Origin: Brevibacillus brevis
Lineage (GTDB): Bacteria; Bacillota; Bacilli; Brevibacillales; Brevibacillaceae
NCBI RefSeq assembly: GCF_031583145.1
Contig: NZ_CP134050.1
Span: 4,391,501 to 4,455,500, forward strand
Length of the DNA: 64,000 nucleotides
Direction of reading: 5' to 3'
Part shown: in pieces, positions 24,920-32,621 of the stretch
Layout: each line of letters opens with the position of its first letter
Numbering within the stretch: position 1 is the first letter of the stretch
Program-made: the position numbers and the translations under genes
The notes under the pieces: generated by a model
What the model was told of the DNA's origin: nothing
Seen by the model: the letters and a program-made list of their open reading frames with translations, nothing else
Database searches by the model: none

Positions 24920-25939
24920 ATGGATTACGAGATTTTTGATTTGGGAGACGTTACCTTGCAATCAGGAGTGACGTTACCGAACGCTTTTCTTGCGTATAAG
25001 ACTTATGGAAGATTGAATGAAAAGAAAGATAATGTCATCGTCTATCCAACTGCGTTTGGCGATCAGCATGTTCAAAATGAATGGTTGATTGGAAACGGCA
25101 TGGCACTAGATCCACAGAAATATTTCATCATTGTGCCAAATTTGTTGGGCAACGGATTATCTTCGTCTCCCAGCAACACGCCTCCCCCATTCGACCGGGC
25201 TAATTTTCCACAGGTAACCATCTATGACAACGTTACATTTCAGCATCGGCTGGTGACCGAAACATTCGGCATTCAAAAGATCGCTCTCGTAGTAGGATGG
25301 TCAATGGGAGGCATTCAAGCATTCCAATGGGGAGCAAGTTATCCGGACATGGTAGAACGAATTGCCCCTTTCGCCGGAGTTGCCAAGACTTGGCCCCAAA
25401 CGTATGTGGTCCTGGACGGAATGAAAGCTGCACTCATGGCTGCGGTCCGCTTCGATTCAAGTAAATTAGACCAATTGACTTCTTCAGACATGCGTGCCGT
25501 TGGCCGTGTCTATGCGGGATGGGGCGTATCGCAGGCGTTTTACAGAGAGGAACTATACCGTGAGCTGGGATTTGACTCATTGGAGGATTTTGTGACTGGC
25601 GTCTGGGAAGATAGCTTTATGAAGATGGATCCGCACAATGTCCTGGCCATGTTATGGACAGGCCAACACGCAGACATAAGTGCAAATCCCGTCTATAACG
25701 GAGATTTCGACGCGGCGCTAGGAGGCATAAAAGCGCTTGCCTGCATCATGCCAGGAAGCACAGATCTCTTCTGCCCGGCGGACGATAACGAATACGAGGC
25801 GAAGCTAATCCCTCATGCAGATTTCACACCTATCGAGTCGATCTGGGGCCATTTTGCCGGTCGCGGTATCAACCGTGCCGATAATCATTTTATTGATGAC
25901 AACCTCAAACGCTTGTTGGCGCTTCGTACGAACGAATAA
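24920..25939 (+). CDS. Alpha/beta-fold hydrolase, MetX-like (homoserine acyltransferase family)
   Basis: The 339-residue protein resembles homoserine O-acetyltransferase. It has a start DYEIFDLGDVTLQSGVTLPN, then LAYKTYGRLNEKKDNVIVYP, an oxyanion-side PNLLGNGLSSSPSN, a nucleophile elbow GWSMGG (Ser near 127), the acid region PGSTDLFCPADDNEYE and the His in IWGHFAGRG. MetX proteins usually have a longer N-terminus and an extended lid, so a different acyltransferase or esterase is possible. GAAGGGAGA precedes the ATG. No methionine gene is adjacent; the divergent LysR gene probably controls it. Confidence 0.85.
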   Translation: MDYEIFDLGDVTLQSGVTLPNAFLAYKTYGRLNEKKDNVIVYPTAFGDQHVQNEWLIGNGMALDPQKYFIIVPNLLGNGLSSSPSNTPPPFDRANFPQVTIYDNVTFQHRLVTETFGIQKIALVVGWSMGGIQAFQWGASYPDMVERIAPFAGVAKTWPQTYVVLDGMKAALMAAVRFDSSKLDQLTSSDMRAVGRVYAGWGVSQAFYREELYRELGFDSLEDFVTGVWEDSFMKMDPHNVLAMLWTGQHADISANPVYNGDFDAALGGIKALACIMPGSTDLFCPADDNEYEAKLIPHADFTPIESIWGHFAGRGINRADNHFIDDNLKRLLALRTNE

Positions 25940-25960
25940 ACTATCATTGGCATTGGAGTG

Positions 25961-26026
25961 GCCTGCCAGGGATGAACCTACACGTTTCCTGCGTGCTAGC
26001 TGAGCTATTCAGCCAGGCAGGCAGGC
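25961..26026 (-). pseudogene. Degenerate tRNA-like sequence
   Basis: On the minus strand GGCAGGC/GCCTGCC-type ends can pair as an acceptor stem. GCTG-AATAGCT-CAGC looks like a D-arm, GCACG-CAGGAAA-CGTGT like an anticodon arm with a seven-base loop, and GGTTCATCC like a T-loop. The T-stem is missing and U33 is replaced by A, so it cannot be a working tRNA. It may be a tRNA relic left by an integration event, or chance similarity. Confidence 0.3.
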
Positions 26027-26042
26027 TCGTACCAACGGAAAA

Positions 26043-26073
26043 ACGGCAACCGCTCGTTATGGCCGGTTGCCGT
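26043..26073 (-). terminator. Hairpin, probable terminator of the minus-strand membrane-protein gene
   Basis: ACGGCAACCG (26043-26052) and CGGTTGCCGT (26064-26073) form a perfect ten-pair stem, followed on the minus strand by TTTTTCC. The upstream minus-strand gene ends at 26289, so the untranslated tail would be about 215 bases, which is long. Confidence 0.6.
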
Positions 26074-26288
26074 CATGTTCGCTACATCTCATCGTTCCGT
26101 TTGAAAAGGCTCGTCTTCTTTATTCGTCTCGCAGAATTGCTTGGCGAAATAGGTTCCATTTGTCTTCACTTCAGCGTTATTCACGATCCAATTTCAAACG
26201 TCAGATGACTGGGGGCAAGGGACGATGACTTCTGCAGGAAGTCGTGGCCGGTTTTCAACAGATGGTTTTCGGGGGGACATCAGCCTCT

Positions 26289-27401
26289 TCAGGTCAGCAA
26301 TGGAGTCAAGCCAAATGCATAGATCGCGACTGTCACGATCCTCATGGCCATCCCAACCAGTGCAGCGGACAATGCTTCTCTCGGGGTCAAATCGGAATTG
26401 GCCGACCAGATCGCCGGAATTTGGCCAAACACATCGGAGAGCGGCAATCCCGAGGCAGCCAGCACGAAAGCCCCTACGACCAGCCGAGGATCGACAGTTC
26501 CCGCTACCTCCTTCAGCTGGGCCATCGCCAGGGTCGGAGATGCCATGATCGCTGTGATCCCCGTCTTCGGATCGACCCCGATCCAATGCAGGGTGGCAGA
26601 CAATGCGCCCTCGATTCCCGACCACACTCCGATGTAATCCAGCAGCCCAATCAGGCCGAAGATCACAGCGGCTGCCGGAATGACCAGCAGAAACAGCAGC
26701 TCCGCCCCTTCCTTTGCCCCATTGAACAGCGTGGTAAAGTAGGGCGTAGTTGGCGTGAACGAGGGCAAATCGCGGAACGACACCCACTTCGTATCCCGGT
26801 AGATCGTACGGCTAAGCACGAACGGCACGACGACCAGCGGAGCGAATATCGCCAAAAAGACGACGGGAAAGGCTTGAATCCCGGCAATGGACAGACAGAT
26901 AAGGCCGAGCATAAAACAGGAAAACGATTGCTGCGACTGCACCATAGTGGCGATCGCGATCTTTTGCTCGTCCTTCGTCGCTCCTGCCCGCTTCAGGATC
27001 GGACCGCCGATGCGTCCGGCGGCGTTGATATCGCCCAATATGTTGTAGACGCCAGGGATCACGACAGATGGATTGACGCGGATTCGCTGCGTGATCGGCA
27101 CGAAGATTCGCATCAAGGCGTCGGTAAAGCCCAGCCTCTCCAGCATTCTTCCCGTCATTACGCTGAGGATGATGGCCACTCCGACCGATCCCATCAAAAA
27201 CACGTCGACCACAATCGGCTTCACTTTGTTCAGCATCGCGGTAAAGGCATCGCCCAGCACGCTCGGCTGAAAAATCAAGAGTACGGTAACCGCCGCGACG
27301 AGCCCAAGTCCCACCCATTCCATCGAGGTCATCGTTTTTTTCCGAGCTTCCTGCTGCAGTTCGTAGACGCCTTGCAGTTGTTCCTGCGGTTTTGCCATCA
27401 C
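26289..27401 (-). CDS. Multi-pass membrane protein with nucleoside-recognition-like (Gate) domains
   Basis: The 370-residue protein has about nine to ten membrane helices. Two regions (around VDVFLMGSVGVAIILSVMTG and around LLFLLVIPAAAVIFGLIGLL) resemble the Gate/nucleoside-recognition domain found in SpmA/SpmB, FeoB and CNT-type transporters. The order GVYNILGDINAAGRIGGPIL and QSQQSFSCFMLGLI is conserved in an uncharacterised Firmicute membrane family, as far as I recall. It lies 32 bases downstream of the Nif3-like gene, so the two probably form an operon. Transport substrate is unknown. Confidence 0.7.
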   Translation of the reverse strand: MMAKPQEQLQGVYELQQEARKKTMTSMEWVGLGLVAAVTVLLIFQPSVLGDAFTAMLNKVKPIVVDVFLMGSVGVAIILSVMTGRMLERLGFTDALMRIFVPITQRIRVNPSVVIPGVYNILGDINAAGRIGGPILKRAGATKDEQKIAIATMVQSQQSFSCFMLGLICLSIAGIQAFPVVFLAIFAPLVVVPFVLSRTIYRDTKWVSFRDLPSFTPTTPYFTTLFNGAKEGAELLFLLVIPAAAVIFGLIGLLDYIGVWSGIEGALSATLHWIGVDPKTGITAIMASPTLAMAQLKEVAGTVDPRLVVGAFVLAASGLPLSDVFGQIPAIWSANSDLTPREALSAALVGMAMRIVTVAIYAFGLTPLLT

Positions 27402-27433
27402 TCATTCCTCCCTCGTTTCAGTAGATTGTCTAG

Positions 27434-28432
27434 CTACACCTGCACTTTGTTCACCAGGTAGTGATCCGCCATCATTTCCGCGTATTGCCTGATTCTCTCT
27501 CCCCCCATTTCCCTGAGTGGAATGGACGTCACCCGCTCGCGGAACAAAACCACCTCCACATCGGGAAGGAGCTTGTCGAGCGCATAAGCCAGCGGAAGGC
27601 CGTTCTCCAGAATCTCGAGGACGTGGCAGTTTCCAATGACAAATGCCAGCCCCAGCCGCTCTGCCTCGCGGACCAATTCGCTGTCGCTTCGGACGCGGCT
27701 GATCGACGCAATCACGGTATCTGCCTCCGGGAACCGCTCTTTCGCCTGTCGCAAATGGGACGGGGAAAAGCCGGTGTGGGGAAAGATATGCAGCACGTGC
27801 TTGACCGCGCTCTCCTTGCTGCCCAGCACGATGCGACCCTGTGTCACGAGAGAAGCCTCTACGGCCGATGAGCTGCCCCGGATCTCCTTTTCCATCTTCA
27901 GCAGTTCTGCGTCTTCGTCGACCCCCATATACGAATGGAGCCTGCTCAGGATATCGCCCAAGGTCTTGACCTCGGGGAACACCGTACCAACGAACAGGAC
28001 GTTTCCTTCCTCCCCGCCGAAATGAATATCGGAATACCGGACCCGGTGCCCATGCAAAAAGGCGATACCGGGGTGCAATCCGTGAAAGGCCTCGTGGAGC
28101 TCCAGCACTGCCAGGCCCGATAGATTCAGGTAGTTTTTTAAGGTCACTCCTCCCGAACTGGCTGCGTCCGCAATCGGGTGATGAGCCACAATGGCGTCTA
28201 CCCCTGTAGCGGCCGCCAATTCGATGTCATGCTCTGACAGGGTCATCGCCACCGCCAGCTTTTTTACCGGCCGAGAGGGGTCTCCCCACACGAGCCCGGG
28301 GCTCTCCAGCACTTTTTTTCCGCGTATCCCCGAGTCCTTCCAAATCGAAAACGGATGCTCTGTTTCTGTCCGGCTCACCCTTCCTCCCGACAGCGTGTCC
28401 AATGCAATCACTACATCTTGAATGGTTGTCAT
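27434..28432 (-). CDS. Nif3-like dinuclear-metal-centre protein
   Basis: The 332-residue protein starts MTTIQDVVIALDTLSGGRVS at ATG 28432, with GGGAGGAG upstream. IVAHHPI carries the paired histidines of the Nif3/YbgI metal site, and a later LHEAFHGLHPG segment and ELREMGG-like C-terminus are present. Nif3 proteins form toroidal hexamers with two metal ions; some act as GTP cyclohydrolase-like or hydrolase enzymes, but most have no assigned reaction. The spacing to the downstream membrane protein suggests a shared substrate. Similarity to the family outside the metal-ligand motif is moderate. Confidence 0.75.
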   Translation of the reverse strand: MTTIQDVVIALDTLSGGRVSRTETEHPFSIWKDSGIRGKKVLESPGLVWGDPSRPVKKLAVAMTLSEHDIELAAATGVDAIVAHHPIADAASSGGVTLKNYLNLSGLAVLELHEAFHGLHPGIAFLHGHRVRYSDIHFGGEEGNVLFVGTVFPEVKTLGDILSRLHSYMGVDEDAELLKMEKEIRGSSSAVEASLVTQGRIVLGSKESAVKHVLHIFPHTGFSPSHLRQAKERFPEADTVIASISRVRSDSELVREAERLGLAFVIGNCHVLEILENGLPLAYALDKLLPDVEVVLFRERVTSIPLREMGGERIRQYAEMMADHYLVNKVQV

Positions 28433-28455
28433 CTTGCTCTCCTCCCTTTTGCACA

Positions 28456-28525
28456 ATAAAAAGGCCGCCAGTACCAAACAAACAGGAAAGACAAAGGCCA
28501 CCTGTTTATTTGCGTACTGACGGCC
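28456..28525 (-). terminator. Large double-stem terminator after the DUF2294-like gene
   Basis: GGCCGCCAGTAC (28463-28474) and GTACTGACGGCC (28514-28525) form an outer stem with one mismatch. AAACAGG (28480-28486) and CCTGTTT (28501-28507) form a perfect inner stem. The minus strand continues TTTTTATT. Because it also lies directly before the Nif3-like start, it may act as an attenuator for the downstream pair. Confidence 0.7.
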
Positions 28526-28558
28526 GTCCTGCGCTCGCTTTCGAGATCATTCCACCAG

Positions 28559-28936
28559 TCAGATTTGCCGTTTGAGGTACGTCTCCACATCTCTGTCGAG
28601 TACGACTGCGGTTGCCGACAGCTCGGTTTCCGGGTCGTAATCCTTTAGAATGGAGACCACCTTGATGCCATACTTCGCTTCCAGACGTTTTTTCAGATGC
28701 ACTTTGAACTCATCGATCAAGAGCACGTCCATCATTCGTGTAAGCTCCCGGTTTTTCCCGTCGATCGAGCTCATAGCAGGGACTCGTCGATGGTAGGTCA
28801 TGAACAAAATCCGGTCGCCCACGAAATCGACTCGCAGCCGTTTGACCCCAATCTGAAACAGCTGCACATTCACTTCGTTGTAGACTTTGGTCAATTCTTG
28901 CTTCAACTGACCTGCACTCAACTCTAGCGGATTCAT
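28559..28936 (-). CDS. DUF2294/MpsC-like small protein
   Basis: The 125-residue protein starts MNPLELSAGQLKQELTKVYN. It has a core GVKRLRVDFVGDRILFMTYH and ends with LEAKYGIKVVSILKDYDPET followed by VVLDRDVETYL, matching the layout of DUF2294 proteins, some of which are called MpsC. The start at 28936 has GAGGGG seven bases upstream. A strong sigma-A promoter lies 45-73 bases upstream, and a large terminator follows, so it is transcribed alone or with partial read-through. Its biochemical role is not established. Confidence 0.7.
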   Translation of the reverse strand: MNPLELSAGQLKQELTKVYNEVNVQLFQIGVKRLRVDFVGDRILFMTYHRRVPAMSSIDGKNRELTRMMDVLLIDEFKVHLKKRLEAKYGIKVVSILKDYDPETELSATAVVLDRDVETYLKRQI

Positions 28937-28980
28937 CAGACCGCCCCTCAAATGCTGCTAGTTTCCGAAAGTTATTACTT

Positions 28981-29009
28981 ACTATAGTGCATCCCAAAAA
29001 TAGAGTCAA
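28981..29009 (-). promoter_or_regulatory. Sigma-A promoter of the DUF2294-like gene
   Basis: On the minus strand TTGACT (29009-29004) and TATAGT (28986-28981) are separated by exactly 17 bases, matching consensus at ten of twelve positions. The -10 region is part of the palindrome ACTATAGT. Confidence 0.75.
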
Positions 29010-29060
29010 TATTTTAATTACAAACAATATTCAAACTACGAATCCTTGACGATTGCATGA

Positions 29061-29098
29061 AACAAAGAGGGGAACTGCCTTTTTGGCCGTTCCCCTTC
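29061..29098 (-). terminator. Terminator after sftA
   Basis: AGGGGAAC (29068-29075) and GTTCCCCT (29089-29096) pair perfectly, followed on the minus strand by CTTTGTTTC. It starts 21 bases after the sftA stop. Confidence 0.65.
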
Positions 29099-29118
29099 TG
29101 TTATGTGCCTGCTCAGGT

Positions 29119-32100
29119 TTACACCAAGGTAGATCCGTCCACGATGGCTTGCGCGTCCTCGCGGGAAATCAGAACCGCGCGGGCCTTGCCCCCGCTTTGT
29201 CCCGCTACGTATCCGTCCGCTTCCATCATTTCGATCAGGCGGGCAGCCCGGTTGTAGCCGACGCGGAATCTCCGCTGCAGTCCGGATGCGGACGCTTGGC
29301 CTTGCTCCGCCACGAAGACGAGCGCTTCCATGTAAAGCGGATCATCGCCGGAATCATACGATTGAACCTGCTGTTCCAAATCTTCCTTGCTGAACAGATA
29401 GGAAGGCTTGCGCTGCTTTTTAATCGCTTGCGTGATTCGCTCGATCTCGTCATCCGATACGAAGTTCCCCTGCAAGCGGAGCGGTGTCGTCCCGCTCTCT
29501 AGGAACAGCATGTCCCCGCGTCCCAGCAGCCGCTCCGCGCCGGACTGGTCGAGGATGGTACGGGAATCCACTTGGGAAAAGACGGCAAAGGCCAGCCGCG
29601 TAGGCACGTTTGCCTTGATATTCCCCGTGATGACGTCCACGGATGGACGCTGTGTCGCGAGCAGCAGATGGATGCCGCACGCCCGCGCTTTTTGCGCGAT
29701 CCGGATGATGCAGTCCTCGACGTCTTGCGGCGACACCATCATCAGGTCGGCCAACTCGTCAATGACGATGACGATGTAGGGAAGCGTGTCATCCGTGGTC
29801 TGGTTGTACCGGTCAATATCACGGACACCGGCATCGACGAACAGGGCGTACCGCTTTTCCATCTCCTCGACGGCCCATTTGAGAGCGGCGGTCGCCTGTT
29901 TGGCTTCTGTCACCACTGGCGTTACCAGATGCGGCAAGTGGTTGTACGGTGCCAGCTCCACCATTTTCGGGTCGATGAGCAGCAAACGGACCTGCTCCGG
30001 CGTCGCCTTGTACAGCAGGCTGACGATGATGGAGTTGATGCAGACGCTCTTGCCGGAACCGGTGGAGCCTGCGATCAAGCCGTGCGGCATCTTTTTGATG
30101 TCGGCGACGATCGGCTCTCCGCCGATGTCCATCCCCAGCGCAACAGCGAGAGGGGAGCTATGCTCCTGAAACTTGTCCGAACCGATGATCGTGCTGATCA
30201 TGACGGGACGGCTGGACAGATTCGGCACCTCGATCCCGATCGCATTGCGTCCCGGAATCGGGGCCTCGATCCGGATATCCTTTGCAGCCAGATTGAGCTT
30301 GATGTCGTCGATCAGACTGGTGATCTTGTTTACTTTGACGCCAGGAGCTGGCTGGAGCTCGAAGCGGGTGACGGACGGACCTTTGACGATGCCGACCACT
30401 TGCGCGCTGACATTGAAGTTGGACAGCGTCTCTTCCAGCAAAAGCTTTTGCAGCTGGGTATGCTCATCGTCGTCATCGCTGGGAATCGCGCCCGGGTTGA
30501 GCAGATCGAGCTCGGGCATGCGGTAGGCCGTTACCGGCTCGCTGACTTGCGCCTCCGCAGGTGCTGTTTGGGCAGACTCCGATTGCACACGTAACGCTTG
30601 AACCGGCTCGGATTGCGGGCGCGCCGCTTGAATCGGTTCGGATTGCGCAGACTTCGATTGCTCTTGCACCGCTTCAACCGACTCGGATTGGATCCGCTCT
30701 TCTTGGATTACCGTCGCCGCAGCCGCCTCATTCATGGCTGCGGAAGACTGCGCGAAAGGATCGTGGACTGCCACATCCCGCTCAGCCGCAGGCAATTCAA
30801 TCTCAGCCCTCTCCAACAGTCGGTTCACGTCGTAAGCCCAATCTGCCTTGCTGTCCGTCTGCAGCACGGAATCGCTGCCTCCAGAAGTGATGGCGAGTTC
30901 GGCGTGTACCGTGCCCGACGCATTCTCTCCTATCTGAGCCTCGGCTGTTGCAGGCGCATCGGCAGATCCGCGGATCAGATCGGCGTCAAGCTCCGGCTCG
31001 GCTCCCGTACGGAACGGAGCACTCGATCCTTTGAACGCTTCAGATTCTTCAGCTGCGACAGAGGCAGGAACATCCGATTCTTGAAACTCCCCGCTGTAGT
31101 CAATTCCACTGCCAGCTGGCTCGGTCCCCTCATTGCCATTCAGGCCCGCCTCGGCGTCACTTTCCCGAGAAACGAGATCGTCTGCAAGGACCTCTGCCGC
31201 TTCAGCTTTGGCTCCAACATCTTCTTTCGTCGCCACCGATGAATAGGCATTCTCCTCATGGGGCAGCTCTGACTCCATTGCTTTCCCTGATGCGATAGCG
31301 TCTTCTTCTCCCGCTCCCGCTTTGCTTGCTTCTGTTGCTTCTATTGCTTCTATCGCTGCTTTCCTCTCAACCGCTTCTATCGTTTCCGATTGTTCAGCTA
31401 GCTCATCTGCTTCTGTCTTAACGGGTTCTACGGTTTCTACGGCTTCTTCTTCCTCTACAACTTCTACTGCTTCTACTAGTTCTACCGCTTCTGCCGCTTC
31501 TACTGCGTCGGCTCTCTCCGCTTGCTCTGCGATGACTTCGGCCGCACCTGTCCCTTCCGCTTCCACGGCAAACGCGGACATTCCCGGCCTCTCCACCTCA
31601 GCTGCACTCACTGGACCTGCCGTATGTACCTCGGTTGAAGCATCTGCTTTCATCGCTTCCACTAGCCCGCTTGCTTGCTCTTCCTGCTGCACGGGAGCCA
31701 ATCGCGGTTCCGCAGCGAGTCCGATTGCGTCCGTTTCCCCCCGCGCTTCTGCTGGAACACCCCAGGCCAGCTCTTCCGCCGGCTGATCATTTTCTTTTTC
31801 TTTTTGCTGCTGCTCCCATTGCTTTAACTGTTGCAGCTGCTCCTCCTGCTCGAGTCGCGGATACACGATCCCAGCCGTGGTGTGAATCCGATGCTCTGTT
31901 TCACGGGTAGTCGGCGTGATTTTTCCGTAGACAGGGGACACGATCTCCGACGGCTTGTACGCCTTTTTCGGTTCATCCGGCTGACGCGGACGCACGAGCG
32001 GCTCCACGCGTCCCTCCGTCTTTCGTCCCGTCCGCTCCCTCGATTGCTCAGATTGCGTCGGCTGCTTCTCGACTTTTCTGCTGCTCTCTATATTCCTCTC

Positions 32101-32454
32101 GCCCAACCGCGCAAAAGGTGTGTCGCGAACGGCCGTCTCGCTGTCGCGAGCCGTCCCTTGATAGCGGTCCCTTGCCGGAATGCGCTGCTCCTGAGACGGT
32201 TCTGTCCTGTCCGCTTTCTTGCCCTTTTTCGCCAAATAATCGTCAGGAACCACGGGAAAGCGAAATTGACGTTCTTTTTCCCTTCTGTACTCGTCCTCTG
32301 ACCGACTGTACGCCCGCTCTTTCGGGTAGATGCTCTTTGTCTTTGCCTGAAGCTGACGGGGAGCCGGTTGAACGGGGGGACGAGCGCCTTCTTCTATCCG
32401 TTGTTCATCTTCGCCCTGAAAAAAACTCATCAGCTTTTGAAGCCACGACCACAT
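29119..32454 (-). CDS. sftA: Soluble DNA translocase of the FtsK/SpoIIIE family (SftA-like)
   Basis: The 1111-residue protein has no N-terminal membrane helices, which separates SftA from SpoIIIE. Residues 1-200 are basic and low-complexity; residues 200-640 are an acidic Glu/Ala/Val-rich linker. The motor domain follows: LSNFNVSAQVVGIVKGPSVT, the Walker A segment LIAGSTGSGKSVCINSII, Walker B YIVIVIDELADLMMVSPQDV and IHLLLATQRPSVDVITGNIK. The C-terminal gamma winged helix (EALVFVAEQGQASASGLQRR) reads polar KOPS/SRS-like sequences. In B. subtilis SftA clears DNA from the closing septum. The linker is much longer than in the Bacillus protein, as I recall it. Confidence 0.92.
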   Translation of the reverse strand: MWSWLQKLMSFFQGEDEQRIEEGARPPVQPAPRQLQAKTKSIYPKERAYSRSEDEYRREKERQFRFPVVPDDYLAKKGKKADRTEPSQEQRIPARDRYQGTARDSETAVRDTPFARLGERNIESSRKVEKQPTQSEQSRERTGRKTEGRVEPLVRPRQPDEPKKAYKPSEIVSPVYGKITPTTRETEHRIHTTAGIVYPRLEQEEQLQQLKQWEQQQKEKENDQPAEELAWGVPAEARGETDAIGLAAEPRLAPVQQEEQASGLVEAMKADASTEVHTAGPVSAAEVERPGMSAFAVEAEGTGAAEVIAEQAERADAVEAAEAVELVEAVEVVEEEEAVETVEPVKTEADELAEQSETIEAVERKAAIEAIEATEASKAGAGEEDAIASGKAMESELPHEENAYSSVATKEDVGAKAEAAEVLADDLVSRESDAEAGLNGNEGTEPAGSGIDYSGEFQESDVPASVAAEESEAFKGSSAPFRTGAEPELDADLIRGSADAPATAEAQIGENASGTVHAELAITSGGSDSVLQTDSKADWAYDVNRLLERAEIELPAAERDVAVHDPFAQSSAAMNEAAAATVIQEERIQSESVEAVQEQSKSAQSEPIQAARPQSEPVQALRVQSESAQTAPAEAQVSEPVTAYRMPELDLLNPGAIPSDDDDEHTQLQKLLLEETLSNFNVSAQVVGIVKGPSVTRFELQPAPGVKVNKITSLIDDIKLNLAAKDIRIEAPIPGRNAIGIEVPNLSSRPVMISTIIGSDKFQEHSSPLAVALGMDIGGEPIVADIKKMPHGLIAGSTGSGKSVCINSIIVSLLYKATPEQVRLLLIDPKMVELAPYNHLPHLVTPVVTEAKQATAALKWAVEEMEKRYALFVDAGVRDIDRYNQTTDDTLPYIVIVIDELADLMMVSPQDVEDCIIRIAQKARACGIHLLLATQRPSVDVITGNIKANVPTRLAFAVFSQVDSRTILDQSGAERLLGRGDMLFLESGTTPLRLQGNFVSDDEIERITQAIKKQRKPSYLFSKEDLEQQVQSYDSGDDPLYMEALVFVAEQGQASASGLQRRFRVGYNRAARLIEMMEADGYVAGQSGGKARAVLISREDAQAIVDGSTLV

Positions 32455-32621
32455 GTTGCAACGCCCTTTCTTTCGCTAACCATCTTTTCCCTTCCATCTT
32501 ACCATGAAATAACGGCATTTTTGCGAGATTGTGATTTTTTTCCGGTTTTGCGAAACCTTTTCCCAATTCAAACGTACTAAGAGGAGGGAATGAAAATAGA
32601 TACATAGGGGAGGAACAGCAC

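Larger units (their letters stand above)
25940..26288. other. Intergenic region with tRNA-like element and hairpin
   Basis: Apart from the tRNA-like sequence at 25,961-26,026 and the hairpin at 26,043-26,073, I see no gene here. The stretch 26,080-26,288 shows no ribosome site leading to a plausible protein. Confidence 0.45.

Noticed and set aside
30550..32100. Tandem repeat or minisatellite in the sftA gene
   Set aside because: The repeats are irregular codon-level Glu/Ala/Val runs within a continuous frame, so they are reported as a low-complexity protein linker.
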